Assembly: GCF_039539965.1 (NCBI RefSeq)
Contig: NZ_BAABED010000001.1
Location: forward strand, 3,596,001-3,660,000
DNA length: 64,000 bases
Reading direction: 5' to 3'
Source of the DNA: Arthrobacter methylotrophus
GTDB lineage: Bacteria > Actinomycetota > Actinomycetes > Actinomycetales > Micrococcaceae
In this document: positions 8,828 to 16,821 of the stretch, piece after piece
Numbering within the stretch: the first letter of the stretch is position 1
Layout: every line of letters begins with the position of its first letter
Program-made: the position numbers and the translations under genes
Notes under the pieces: model-generated
Seen by the model: the letters and a program-made list of their open reading frames with translations, nothing else
Told to the model about the DNA's origin: nothing
Database searches by the model: none

Positions 8828-9934
8828 ATGATGAAGAACAAGATCTACGCCGTCGGCGCTGCCGGAGTGATCGCCCTGAGCCTTGCTGCTTGCGGCACCA
8901 GTTCCGCAAGCAGCAACAGCACGGCAAGCGGCAGCGCTGCCGCGGACACTGCCTCGATGCCTACCGTGAAAATGATGGTGGGCGGCATCGACAAGCAGAT
9001 CTATCTGCCCTACCAGCTCGCAGAGCAGCTGGGCTATTACCAGAAGTACGGTGTCAAGGTGGAGCTTTCCACCGAGTCCCAGGGTGGCGTTGGCGCCGAG
9101 GACGCGATGGCATCCGGGCAGGTGGACATGGCCGGTGCGTGGTATGTCCACACCGTCGATTTCCAGTCCAAGGGCAAGAACGTCATCAACCTCGTGCAGC
9201 TCTCGAGTGCCCCGGGAGAACGCATCATGTGCAGCCCCAAGGCAAACGTGAAAACGGGCGCAGACCTCAAGGGCAAGACCGTCGGCGTCACAGACCTCGG
9301 CTCGGGAACCGATGAGCTCACCCAGTTCATCGCTTCGAAGGCCGGGCTCGCCAAGACTGACTACCACACCATCGCCGTCGGCGCCGGATCAACCGCAATC
9401 GCGGCCATCCAGCGCGGGTCCGCTGACTGCGTGATGACCACCCAGCCGACCGTGGGCGCACTCGAGAACAAGAACCTCGCCGTTCCTGCGATCGACCTCG
9501 CCACCACTGAGGGAGCCACTGCAGCGCTGGGCGGCACCCTGCCGTCGGCCGGCCTGCTCGCCCAGTCGGACTGGGTCAAGACCCACGAGGACGCAGCCCA
9601 GAAGGTCGTCAACGCCCTTGTGGACACGATGCACTGGATCAGCACCCACTCCGCGCAGGACATCGCCGATAAGCTGCCCCAGTCCTTCGTCCAGAACAGC
9701 ACCATCTCGAAGGACCAGTACGTAGCCGGACTGAACCAGGACAAGGGTCAGTTCCTCCCGGACGGCATCATGCCTGCCGGTGGCCCCAAGACGATCTTCG
9801 ACGAGGAAAAGACCATCGGCGTTGACACCTCCAAGGTCAACATCCCCGATACGTTCACCCAGAAGTACGCCCAGGCCGCGCTCAAGCTTGAGGGCTACAC
9901 CGCGACCACGACGCCTGCCGGCGACAACGAGTGA
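8828..9934 (+). CDS. ABC importer substrate-binding lipoprotein, NMT1/SsuA-like
   Basis: A 368-residue lipoprotein. The N-terminal signal ends in a lipobox (LAAC, Cys near residue 21), followed by a Ser/Ala-rich linker. The body (MMVGGIDKQIYLPYQLAEQL...GVKVELSTESQGG...EDAMASGQVDMAG) is typical of the NMT1/SsuA family that binds thiamine precursors, taurine, nitrate or aromatic acids. AAAAAGGAAA precedes the ATG. Third gene of the operon; an inverted repeat follows it. The ligand is not predictable from this reading. Confidence 0.9.
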   Translation: MMKNKIYAVGAAGVIALSLAACGTSSASSNSTASGSAAADTASMPTVKMMVGGIDKQIYLPYQLAEQLGYYQKYGVKVELSTESQGGVGAEDAMASGQVDMAGAWYVHTVDFQSKGKNVINLVQLSSAPGERIMCSPKANVKTGADLKGKTVGVTDLGSGTDELTQFIASKAGLAKTDYHTIAVGAGSTAIAAIQRGSADCVMTTQPTVGALENKNLAVPAIDLATTEGATAALGGTLPSAGLLAQSDWVKTHEDAAQKVVNALVDTMHWISTHSAQDIADKLPQSFVQNSTISKDQYVAGLNQDKGQFLPDGIMPAGGPKTIFDEEKTIGVDTSKVNIPDTFTQKYAQAALKLEGYTATTTPAGDNE

Positions 9935-9988
9935 TCCAATCCCTACGCAACAGGCGTAGGCGTTCCGGCGCCACCGGCTAGTGACACT

Positions 9989-10025
9989 TCGATCGGTCTG
10001 CGTGATGCCCGCGCAGACCGATCGA
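9989..10025. terminator. Hairpin terminator after the ABC importer
   Basis: Two perfectly complementary 14-base arms (TCGATCGGTCTGCG at 9989-10002 and its reverse complement at 10012-10025) with a nine-base loop. It lies between the importer operon and the convergent amidase gene. It lacks a long T run, so it may act as a bidirectional or weak terminator. Confidence 0.65.
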
Positions 10026-10137
10026 ACCGTTTGTGCGCGGCACAGTCTTGATTCAGCACAGTCTTAGCGATCGCGCCGTCGTCGAGCATCTTCTCCATTG
10101 TGCCGTGGCCGGACTGGGCAGGCAGTCCCCGGCCGAG

Positions 10138-11544
10138 CTACTTCAAGACGGTCGGCAACACGCGCACCGGGACGTTCCTATGCCACTGTGTGGCGCGCTC
10201 GTAGGCGTGAGCGATCGCGAGCACCCTGGCGTCTGATCGTTCCGGCCCCATGATGTGCAGTCCAACGGGCTGCGCGCTGGCAAGGCCGCAAGGCACACTG
10301 ATGCCCGGCATTCCGGTGAGGTTCGCAGGGGAAAGCATGCGCAGGGCGGCTGCCAAAGAATCCTCCCCCGGGGGGCCAGTGAGCTCCGAAGACATCGAAG
10401 ATGCAAACGGCGCGATCGCCGGCAGCGTGGGCGACACTAGACCGTCCACTCCTGTCCGAAGCATGAATTCCGGTATGAGGGACCTGAGGTGGCTCCGGAC
10501 CTGCCAGGCCAGACGGATGTCATCCCTGGACACCAAGGCACCTGTCTCGATCATGACGCGTGTGCTCGGAAGATATTGGCCGGCTGCACCCTTCAGCCGC
10601 TGGCGGTGATGGAGAGCCGCTTCCGACAGCGAAATCGCCACACTCGCGTGCAGGGAAAGGTCCAGATCGGGAAGCGACAGGTCTATGATTTCGATCCCCA
10701 GGTCTTCCAGCACCGACAATGCTTCGTCCACGGCAGCCACAACGCCGCTGGATACTCCCCATTCCGACCATATTTGGCGGTCAACTCCAAGCTTTATACC
10801 AGCAGGAATGTCCTGGATCCGGGCGGAAACCGGCCCTCCCAGACCAGCGACAGCCTGCAGTTCCACCATCCCGTCAAAGAGCATCGCGCAGTCTTCCACG
10901 CTCCGGGCGATTGGTCCTACATGGTCCATGGTGTGGCTAACGTGAAGGACCCCGGAGGAAGACACGACGCCGGTGCTGGGTTTGAGCCCCACCAATCCGT
11001 TGACGGCGGCCGGGTTTCGCACGGAGCCGCCGGTATCCGTGCCCAAGGCCCCGGGAATCGATCCCACGGCGACAGCGACGCCGGATCCGACGCTGGAGCC
11101 GCCTGCGTACCGGTCCGGATCCCAAGGATTCCGTGATGGAGGCGTCCCTTGCCCGAAGGCGAATTCGTGTGTTTGGAGTTTGCCGAGGATCACAGCACCG
11201 CTGGCCCGGAGTTGGCGTACGACGCCTGCGTCGTCCTTCGCGCAGTTTCCGCGGAGGCTCTCCGAGCCGCCTTCGGTCGGCATCCGTCGGACGTCAATGA
11301 CATCCTTCACCCCCAGGGGAATGCCGTGAAGAGCCCCGCCGAACTGCCCCATGGCAGCCTGATCGTCAGCCATTCGGGCTGCCTCGAGGGCTCCGGGATC
11401 ATCGAGGAATGCCCAGGCGTGGGCGTAGTCTTCAGTGTCCTGGAGCCGATCCAGGACGGAGTCGAGGAGTTCAACCGCCGACAGCTCCCGCCGTCGGATG
11501 AGTCCTGCCGCCTCGGCGATGCCCAGCTCCCATGCTTCGGTCAA
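10138..11544 (-). CDS. Amidase signature family amidohydrolase (AtzE/GatA-like)
   Basis: A 468-residue amidase. The Ser-cisSer-Lys triad is visible: Lys in LGVKDVIDV, the cis-Ser in the GGSSVGSGVAVA block and the nucleophile Ser in GTDTGGSVRNPAA. The open frame extends 80 codons upstream, but a TTG at 11544 has a strong AGGAGG seven bases before it and overlaps the stop of the 60-codon gene, so I choose TTG. It is the last gene of a three-gene operon with an amidohydrolase and a tiny protein. It should hydrolyse an amide or biuret-like bond. Substrate not known. Confidence 0.88.
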   Translation of the reverse strand: MTEAWELGIAEAAGLIRRRELSAVELLDSVLDRLQDTEDYAHAWAFLDDPGALEAARMADDQAAMGQFGGALHGIPLGVKDVIDVRRMPTEGGSESLRGNCAKDDAGVVRQLRASGAVILGKLQTHEFAFGQGTPPSRNPWDPDRYAGGSSVGSGVAVAVGSIPGALGTDTGGSVRNPAAVNGLVGLKPSTGVVSSSGVLHVSHTMDHVGPIARSVEDCAMLFDGMVELQAVAGLGGPVSARIQDIPAGIKLGVDRQIWSEWGVSSGVVAAVDEALSVLEDLGIEIIDLSLPDLDLSLHASVAISLSEAALHHRQRLKGAAGQYLPSTRVMIETGALVSRDDIRLAWQVRSHLRSLIPEFMLRTGVDGLVSPTLPAIAPFASSMSSELTGPPGEDSLAAALRMLSPANLTGMPGISVPCGLASAQPVGLHIMGPERSDARVLAIAHAYERATQWHRNVPVRVLPTVLK

Positions 11545-11723
11545 CCCTTCACCTCCTGCTCTCCTGCACGAGTTTGCTGTTCGAAAGTTGCCTTCAGGGA
11601 ATCCATCCCTGTCCGGAAATCGCGATACGCGCTTTCCAGCGCGGGCAGGTCCTCCCTGGCGATCGCTTCGCCCACCAGATCGCGGACGATCATGAGCTGT
11701 ACACGATTCAAGCCTTCGCTCAT
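11541..11723 (-). CDS. 60-residue putative amidase partner protein (GatC/AtzG-like position)
   Basis: A small acidic, helical protein (MSEGLNRVQLMIVRDLVG...). It is tightly locked between two enzymes: its ATG overlaps the stop of the amidohydrolase (ATGA) and its stop overlaps the TTG of the amidase. In other bacteria amidases of the AtzE/GatA type have a small partner (AtzG, GatC) encoded next to them. The position and size suggest the same here, but I cannot show homology by eye. Coding is supported by the double overlap and by the strong ribosome site for the next gene lying within it. Confidence 0.65.
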   Translation of the reverse strand: MSEGLNRVQLMIVRDLVGEAIAREDLPALESAYRDFRTGMDSLKATFEQQTRAGEQEVKG

Positions 11724-13093
11724 CGGTGGGCCTCCGGAGCGAGCTGTCCATCCCGAACCACGCAGACACCATCCACCAAGACAAACCTCACGTCGCGAAA
11801 ATCGTCAGCACGGGCGACAACCACATCGGCAACGCGCCCGGCCTCGAGCCGTCCGCTTCCTGGAGCGACGCCCGGGATCAGGTCCGCCGCTACGGAGCTT
11901 GCCATGGCGACGGCGCCCGCCAAGGAGCGGTATCCATGAGCCGCGATGTCCTGGACGGCGGAGATGAGCTCGTCGTGGTCGCCGTCGTGCCCGTAGTCAG
12001 TGCCGATGACCGAGATGAGGTCCGGTTCCCGGAGCAGCAGGTCCCAGTGTTCACGCGTGGTGACGGTGCGCTTGCGGTGCAGGAGATCGAACACCGAGGC
12101 CTCCGCCGGCCAGCCGATTTTCCGGCCCAGGGCGGCCAGCTGGTAGGCCTCTTCGGGCGTGTGGGAAGGGTGGTTCGCGTGCGCGGCAATCACGGTGGCC
12201 CCACTGCCGTCCAGCTGAAGCATAAGTTCCCGCAGGATGCCGGCGGTGGCGGAGGCACTGTGCACGATGGCCGGCATGCCGAACTTTGCCGCCGCCTGGA
12301 CTCCTTCCCTGATCCCCTCGATCGCCGGGACAAACGAGGGCATCACAGAGTCCGTGACGATCTTGGCAAGCTGACTGGCAGTGAGTGCCTCCGCGAGCCC
12401 TGCCTCCTTGGCCGCTTCAGTCAAGGCATTCAGATTGAACGCACCGACGTCGATAAACCTGCCCAGGACTGCTTCCTTGATGCGCCGTGCCTGGTCGATC
12501 GTGATGAGGATCCCTGAGGCCTGGTGGACGGCAGCGGGGATGTAGACGAGGTCCTGCCCTCCTCCGCCGAGTGTTTGGCCACCGCCCAACTCTCCGATGG
12601 CGACAGCACCGTCCTCGAGCATCCGTTCAACCGTGAGTTCCCTGGACTTCACCGTCAGGCCCCGCCCATCCGCCATCGCGGCCGCTTGGAGGCATTGTGG
12701 CAGGTGCGTCGTGGCGCCCCGTACGTGCACCGCGTGCCGACGGTCAGCTTCGCGCACGTCGTCCATGGACGCGAATCCACAGAGGCTGAGTACGGTGGTG
12801 GTTCCGGACAGGAGGTGCCTGTCCAGATTCCCCATCCAGCTCTCCGTGGACAGCGCCGGTGCTGCGCTCGGGAACAGCGGGCCAGGCGTCACTCCGTGGG
12901 AGTGGATGTTGATGAGGCCCGGCATTACGACGCAACCCGACGCGTCGATGACGTCGCCGTCAAACTCTTTGTCCGCATTCCAGCGGTCAAGGACCCCTGC
13001 GATGCGGCCCTCCCGGATGACCACCGCACCGTCCTCAATGACGGTGTCGCTGGAGCCCGTGACAACAGTGCCTCCGCGAATGAGCGTAGACAT
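11720..13093 (-). CDS. Amidohydrolase family protein (PhnM/dihydroorotase-like)
   Basis: A 457-residue metal-dependent hydrolase. N-terminal beta segment (TLIRGGTVVTGSSDTVIEDGAVVI), metal-binding HSH in PGLINIHSHG, later His residues in MPAIVHSAS and IAAHANHPSH, the catalytic Asp in ISVIGTDYG, and the C-terminal GRLEAGRVADVVVA strand. The arrangement recalls the PhnM/deaminase branch of the superfamily. GAGAGGAG precedes the ATG. First gene of the operon with the mini-protein and amidase. The shared operator and the PuuE-like gene lie divergently upstream. Likely opens a ring or deaminates an N-containing intermediate. Confidence 0.82.
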   Translation of the reverse strand: MSTLIRGGTVVTGSSDTVIEDGAVVIREGRIAGVLDRWNADKEFDGDVIDASGCVVMPGLINIHSHGVTPGPLFPSAAPALSTESWMGNLDRHLLSGTTTVLSLCGFASMDDVREADRRHAVHVRGATTHLPQCLQAAAMADGRGLTVKSRELTVERMLEDGAVAIGELGGGQTLGGGGQDLVYIPAAVHQASGILITIDQARRIKEAVLGRFIDVGAFNLNALTEAAKEAGLAEALTASQLAKIVTDSVMPSFVPAIEGIREGVQAAAKFGMPAIVHSASATAGILRELMLQLDGSGATVIAAHANHPSHTPEEAYQLAALGRKIGWPAEASVFDLLHRKRTVTTREHWDLLLREPDLISVIGTDYGHDGDHDELISAVQDIAAHGYRSLAGAVAMASSVAADLIPGVAPGSGRLEAGRVADVVVARADDFRDVRFVLVDGVCVVRDGQLAPEAHR

Positions 13094-13120
13094 TCGTTCT
13101 CCTCTCGACTAGTTTCATCA

Positions 13121-13142
13121 TATCGAAGTTTGCTTCACTATA
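13121..13142. promoter_or_regulatory. Shared operator, site A (amidohydrolase/puuE-like promoters)
   Basis: TATCGAAG, four spacer bases, then CTTCACTATA: an imperfect inverted repeat (GAAG-N4-CTTC core). It lies in the 91-base gap between two divergent genes of the catabolic locus. The same core recurs at 15537, 17874, 23552, 27325 and 27407. Operator role is inferred. Confidence 0.6.
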
Positions 13143-13184
13143 GCCGCAATGGTGCGGCGCTGGAACCCCCGAATGGAGAACCTG

Positions 13185-14102
13185 ATGGCAAAGCCGCAGA
13201 CCCAGCGCGATTTCGTCGGATACGGCGAAACTCCCCCCGATTTCCGCTGGTCAGACGATGCCCGGGTGGCCGTTTCCCTCGTCCTCAACGTGGAGGAGGG
13301 CGCCGAGCGGAGTATCCCCCGCGGCGACAGCGCCAACGACCTGGGTGCGCACTGGATCCCGGCCCCGGCATCGGCCACACGAAACCTGACGCTGGAATCG
13401 GCCTTCGAATACGGCTCACGCGCAGGCATCTGGCGGTTGCTGCGGATCCTGCGGAAACACGACGTCCGGGCCACCGCCTTCTGCTGCGCCGTGGCACTGC
13501 AACTGAACCCATCCATCGCTGCGGCGTTGGTCCGCGACAGGCACGAAATAGCCGATCACGGCCACCAGTGGGACACACACACAAACCTGGACGACGATGC
13601 CGAGGAACGCCTCATCCGCGCCTCCCGCGATGCCATCGCGGCCAGCACTGGCCGGGCTCCCACCAGCTGGTATTCGCGCGACGGACTCAAGCCCGGAACG
13701 CGCCGGGTGCTCGCCGAGAGCGGATTCGCCTACGAGTCCAACAGCTTCAATGACGACCTGCCGCATTGGGGCTCCGGCCTGGAGAACCCGAAGCTTCCCG
13801 TGCTGCCCTACGCCGGAGACACCAACGATTCCGGGCTGTTCAAGCAGTTTCCCACCGCAAAATCGTTCGGCGACCACCTGATCGCAGCCCTGGACCTGCT
13901 CTTCGACGACCCCCGCGGCGGGCCCTCGGTGATGAGCGTTGGACTGCACCCCCGGCTCATCGGACGGCCGGCCTACGCCGCTGCGCTCGACCGCTTCCTT
14001 GCCCATGCGCGCGGCAAAGCGGCCTGGTTCGCGACGCGCGAACAAATCGTCAACGCCTGGGTACAAACGACGGCGAACGGGTCACCGGCGGGCGGTTTCT
14101 AG
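13185..14102 (+). CDS. PuuE-like polysaccharide-deacetylase-fold hydrolase (paralogue 1)
   Basis: A 305-residue protein of the allantoinase (PuuE) branch of the NodB/polysaccharide-deacetylase fold. N-terminal RDFVGYGETPPDFRW and AVSLVLNVEEGAERS are typical of this branch. The RDRHEIADHGHQW segment carries the His pair, and VMSVGLHPRLIGRP is the usual C-terminal signature. I chose the ATG giving MAKPQTQRD, preceded by GGAG six bases away. It is divergent from the amidohydrolase operon and is a clear paralogue of the gene at 16821. Probably hydrolyses a cyclic ureide or imide. Confidence 0.85.
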   Translation: MAKPQTQRDFVGYGETPPDFRWSDDARVAVSLVLNVEEGAERSIPRGDSANDLGAHWIPAPASATRNLTLESAFEYGSRAGIWRLLRILRKHDVRATAFCCAVALQLNPSIAAALVRDRHEIADHGHQWDTHTNLDDDAEERLIRASRDAIAASTGRAPTSWYSRDGLKPGTRRVLAESGFAYESNSFNDDLPHWGSGLENPKLPVLPYAGDTNDSGLFKQFPTAKSFGDHLIAALDLLFDDPRGGPSVMSVGLHPRLIGRPAYAAALDRFLAHARGKAAWFATREQIVNAWVQTTANGSPAGGF

Positions 14103-14159
14103 GGGGTCCTTCGCCGCACCCGACCCGGCACCATCGCTCGCCTGCACCACGGAATCACG

Positions 14160-14879
14160 CTAGTGCACTGCGAGCAGCGCTCCCCACCCTGGGATCGACC
14201 GGGAGGAGTCGGCAAGGCGAAGCACGTGCCACAGGGTGGCGATGGCACTGTCCACGACCGGGATGGCGAACTCCTGCTCGAAACCCTCCACCAGATAGCC
14301 CGAGCGCAGGTTCGTGCCGACACAGACCACAGCATCGAGGCCATGCGCGAACGCCGGCCGCATCATGGCGCCAATGGCGGCGGTGTCCAACTGTGCGATC
14401 TCGGGGTTGCTCATTGCGGCCTCCGGAACCGAGACGACCTGCACGTCGATGCCGTAGTTGGCGTATTCCCGCTGTATTTGGGAAGCGATGCTTCCGGGGC
14501 CCGGAAAGACGAGACCGATCCGCGTTGCCGACAACGCACCGAGCGCTTCGACGACGGCCACGGAAGCCGTAGTGGCTGGCGCACCGCACACCGCCTTGAG
14601 CTCGTCACAGAGTGACCGGTCTTGGGTGATTCCGGTCCAGGAACCGGAGGTACCGTGGAAGGCGATGGCCTGCAGCTCGGCGTCGTTCAGCAACGCCGGA
14701 GCATCACCGAGAACGCTCAAGTCCACCGTGTCATCAAGGTTTGGCGGGAGACGGAACCGGCTGTAGTGAACCCCCAGGTCCGGTTGCCCGGCAAGGATCG
14801 CCGCCGTGAGCGTCTCCGCGTTCGAGTTGCTTGACGGGACCAGAATCCCCAGCCGTACCGCCGGCCCGGGAATGCCCAC
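14160..14879 (-). CDS. Asp/Glu racemase superfamily enzyme with a single catalytic cysteine (AMDase/maleate isomerase-like)
   Basis: A 239-residue enzyme resembling maleate cis-trans isomerase and arylmalonate decarboxylase: GILVPSSNSNAE at the N-terminus, then IAFHGTSGSWTG, then VVCVGTNLRSG. In isomerases and racemases of this fold each of the last two loops bears a cysteine. Here the first loop reads HGTSGS with no Cys, while the second keeps it, the one-cysteine pattern of arylmalonate decarboxylase. GTG start two bases after the stop of the XRE-cupin regulator, so co-translated with it. It could be a decarboxylase, racemase (e.g. hydantoin-type) or isomerase. Confidence 0.8.
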   Translation of the reverse strand: MGIPGPAVRLGILVPSSNSNAETLTAAILAGQPDLGVHYSRFRLPPNLDDTVDLSVLGDAPALLNDAELQAIAFHGTSGSWTGITQDRSLCDELKAVCGAPATTASVAVVEALGALSATRIGLVFPGPGSIASQIQREYANYGIDVQVVSVPEAAMSNPEIAQLDTAAIGAMMRPAFAHGLDAVVCVGTNLRSGYLVEGFEQEFAIPVVDSAIATLWHVLRLADSSRSIPGWGALLAVH

Positions 14880-14881
14880 GC

Positions 14882-15499
14882 TTAGTGAGCCTTGCCGAGG
14901 GACGGTGGCGTGGAGATCGCGAGCATGACTGCGGCCGAGTTCGTGTTATTGCTCCACCAGTGCGGCAAGGTGGCGTCATAGGTCAGGCTGTCGCCGGCTT
15001 CCAGTACAAAGTCCTGGCCGCCAATGGTTGCCACCAGCGTGCCGGATTGGAGGATGACGCACTCCTCGCCTTCATGGGAGTGCGGAACATGCGCGCCGTC
15101 GAAGTTGGCCGGAATCGTCATATTGATGACCCCCAGCTTACGTTCCGCGTCAGGAACGATCAGCTCCATGATGATGCCTTGTGAGGGGATTTCGATGCGG
15201 CGGCGGTCCGCTCGGCGCACGAGCATGTGGTTCTGCCCCTCGTTGGGGTCAGTAAACATGCTGGCCAGCGGCAGTTCGAGGGAGTTTGCCAAGCGCAGGA
15301 GGGTGGCAAAGGACGGGTTGCCGATTCCACGCTCGATCTGGCTGATGAGTCCTGCGCTGACACCGGCACGTTCGGCGAGCTCCTCCACCGTGAACCGTCC
15401 GAGTCGCTGCTCTTTGATCATTGCGCCAAGGTGGGCTATCCAGAAGTCGCGTTCCATGGACGCGGTTGCTTCGCCGCTGGCTGTGTCCGTGCCGTCCAC
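14882..15499 (-). CDS. XRE-family regulator with cupin sensor domain
   Basis: A 205-residue regulator. The N-terminal helix-turn-helix (about 25-80: FTVEELAERAGVSAGLISQI...GNPSFATLLRLANSL) is of the XRE/Cro type. The C-terminal cupin barrel (about 125-200) has HVPHSHEGEECVILQSG and LTYDATLPHWW. Such SutR/PuuR-like regulators usually repress catabolic genes and release on binding a metabolite. The longer frame is open, but the GTG at 15499 has GAAGGAG five bases upstream. A copy of the shared operator lies 38 bases before it, suggesting autoregulation. It is followed directly by the racemase-fold gene. Confidence 0.88.
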   Translation of the reverse strand: MDGTDTASGEATASMERDFWIAHLGAMIKEQRLGRFTVEELAERAGVSAGLISQIERGIGNPSFATLLRLANSLELPLASMFTDPNEGQNHMLVRRADRRRIEIPSQGIIMELIVPDAERKLGVINMTIPANFDGAHVPHSHEGEECVILQSGTLVATIGGQDFVLEAGDSLTYDATLPHWWSNNTNSAAVMLAISTPPSLGKAH

Positions 15500-15536
15500 A
15501 ACGACTCCTTCATTTGCCCTTGGTTTTGCGTCAGTA

Positions 15537-15553
15537 TATCGAAGATAGTTTCG
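15537..15553. promoter_or_regulatory. Shared operator, site B (XRE-cupin promoter)
   Basis: TATCGAAG, four bases, TTTCG: same spacing and left arm as site A. It lies in the 113-base gap before the XRE-cupin gene, where an autoregulatory operator would be expected. Confidence 0.55.
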
Positions 15554-15612
15554 CCTTGGTGGTTTTTTTGAGAGCCTCGATTCGACGGGCACTCCACTCC
15601 TGCCGATAGCGC

Positions 15613-16335
15613 TCACGCGGTCCTCAGCTCGGTGTAGCCAGTCAACATGGAGGCGAGTTCCTTCTCCCAGTAGACCGCACAACGGTCCGCTCCGCGCTCG
15701 AAAACCCGGGCTGCGGCGGCCATTCCGGGTGCCGGAAGTCCCACGCTGTGCCCCGCGCCGGCCACCACGTCCACCACGCGCTGGACGGCTTCCTGCAAAG
15801 CCTCCGGCCGCTCATCTCCATGCCGAAGAAGGTCTGCTGCCAGATCGGTGGGCCCCACCCAGCCCCCGCCAAACGCAGCGCTGCCAACAAATTCCTTGAC
15901 CCGCTCCACAGCTTCGGCTGTCTCGAACAACACCGCGATCACGGGAGCAAAGGAGTAGTCCATGCCGAATGCCGAGGCTGGCGTCACCTGCCGCGGACGT
16001 GATCCAACAGGGGCGTATCGCGTGGCTTCGTAGGCGCGTTCCAGCTCCTCCACAGTCCGGACCTGGGGCAGCACGATCTCCGCTACACCAGTGTTGGCGA
16101 AGGCCAGCAACGTATTCGTCTCCAGATCGGGCACGCGCACGGCCACCTTCACTCCGGATCCGGACAGGCGCTGCACTACACCACGGCATTCCTGGACGGT
16201 CATCCCGGTCTGTTCCGCATCGAGGACCAGAAAATCCACGGCCGTGTGGGCAAGGAGGGCAAGCAAGGTGGGGCTGGGATCTGCGGTGATGATTCCGACC
16301 CTGCGTTCAAGGGCGGCGGCTGGTTCCTGGATCAT
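15613..16335 (-). CDS. HpcH/HpaI-type aldolase/citrate-lyase family protein
   Basis: A 240-residue TIM-barrel protein of the class II 2-keto-3-deoxy acid aldolase group. Recognisable parts: VDFLVLDAEQTGMTV (normally D-x-E-H), KVAVRVPDLE, GVAEIVLPQVRTVEE, PRQVTPAS and GGWVGPTDLAADL. The family cleaves 4-hydroxy-2-oxo acids to pyruvate and an aldehyde, using a divalent metal. The usual LEHG is LDAEQTG here, and the usual glycine-rich ending is altered, so specificity may differ. GAGGA lies upstream of the ATG. Gap of 60 bases to the preceding cupin gene, same operon. Confidence 0.78.
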   Translation of the reverse strand: MIQEPAAALERRVGIITADPSPTLLALLAHTAVDFLVLDAEQTGMTVQECRGVVQRLSGSGVKVAVRVPDLETNTLLAFANTGVAEIVLPQVRTVEELERAYEATRYAPVGSRPRQVTPASAFGMDYSFAPVIAVLFETAEAVERVKEFVGSAAFGGGWVGPTDLAADLLRHGDERPEALQEAVQRVVDVVAGAGHSVGLPAPGMAAAARVFERGADRCAVYWEKELASMLTGYTELRTA

Positions 16336-16395
16336 GGGAGGTTCCTCATTGGGATGGAAGGGAAATGAACAGCGGTTTGGTGCCTGAACGGCCGG

Positions 16396-16821
16396 TCACT
16401 CGTCAGGGACGAACTGCCAGTCCGCGGGCTTGCTGACCCCCACAATGAGCTCCACGGTTTCGTCGCCGTCGTTAGTGATTCCGTGCGTAGTGCCGCGCGG
16501 GATGTAGATGCCGTCTCCAGGTTTTGCCCGGTAGGTGCTGTTACCGAGGTGGACTATGGGCGTCCCGCTCAGGACGACGTAAAACTCGGACGCGTCAGGA
16601 TGGTGATGGCACAAGTGGTGCTGCCCGGGCAGTATCCTGCCCCAGCTGACGCACAAGTCATCTGAACCGCTGAGATCCCGGGAGATGAGCGTGCTGACCA
16701 GGCCTTGGTCGTGCTGCCCGTTGATGCCCACCTTGTCCAGAGCCGCGAAGCCTTGCTCGTGGACATTGTGGACCAGCCGGTCGATGTTGACGGTGGCGGT
16801 GCTTCCTCTGCCGGCGTGCAT
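16396..16821 (-). CDS. Single-domain cupin protein
   Basis: A 141-residue cupin. Motif 1 (CHHHPDASEFYVVLSG) and motif 2 (PGDGIYIPRGTTHGI) hold the usual three His and one Glu metal ligands. I use the ATG that overlaps the stop of the PuuE-like gene (TGATG); the longer open frame upstream is the shadow of that gene. Probably a small enzyme (isomerase, dioxygenase or similar) acting between the PuuE-like hydrolase and the aldolase. Exact reaction unknown. Confidence 0.82.
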   Translation of the reverse strand: MHAGRGSTATVNIDRLVHNVHEQGFAALDKVGINGQHDQGLVSTLISRDLSGSDDLCVSWGRILPGQHHLCHHHPDASEFYVVLSGTPIVHLGNSTYRAKPGDGIYIPRGTTHGITNDGDETVELIVGVSKPADWQFVPDE

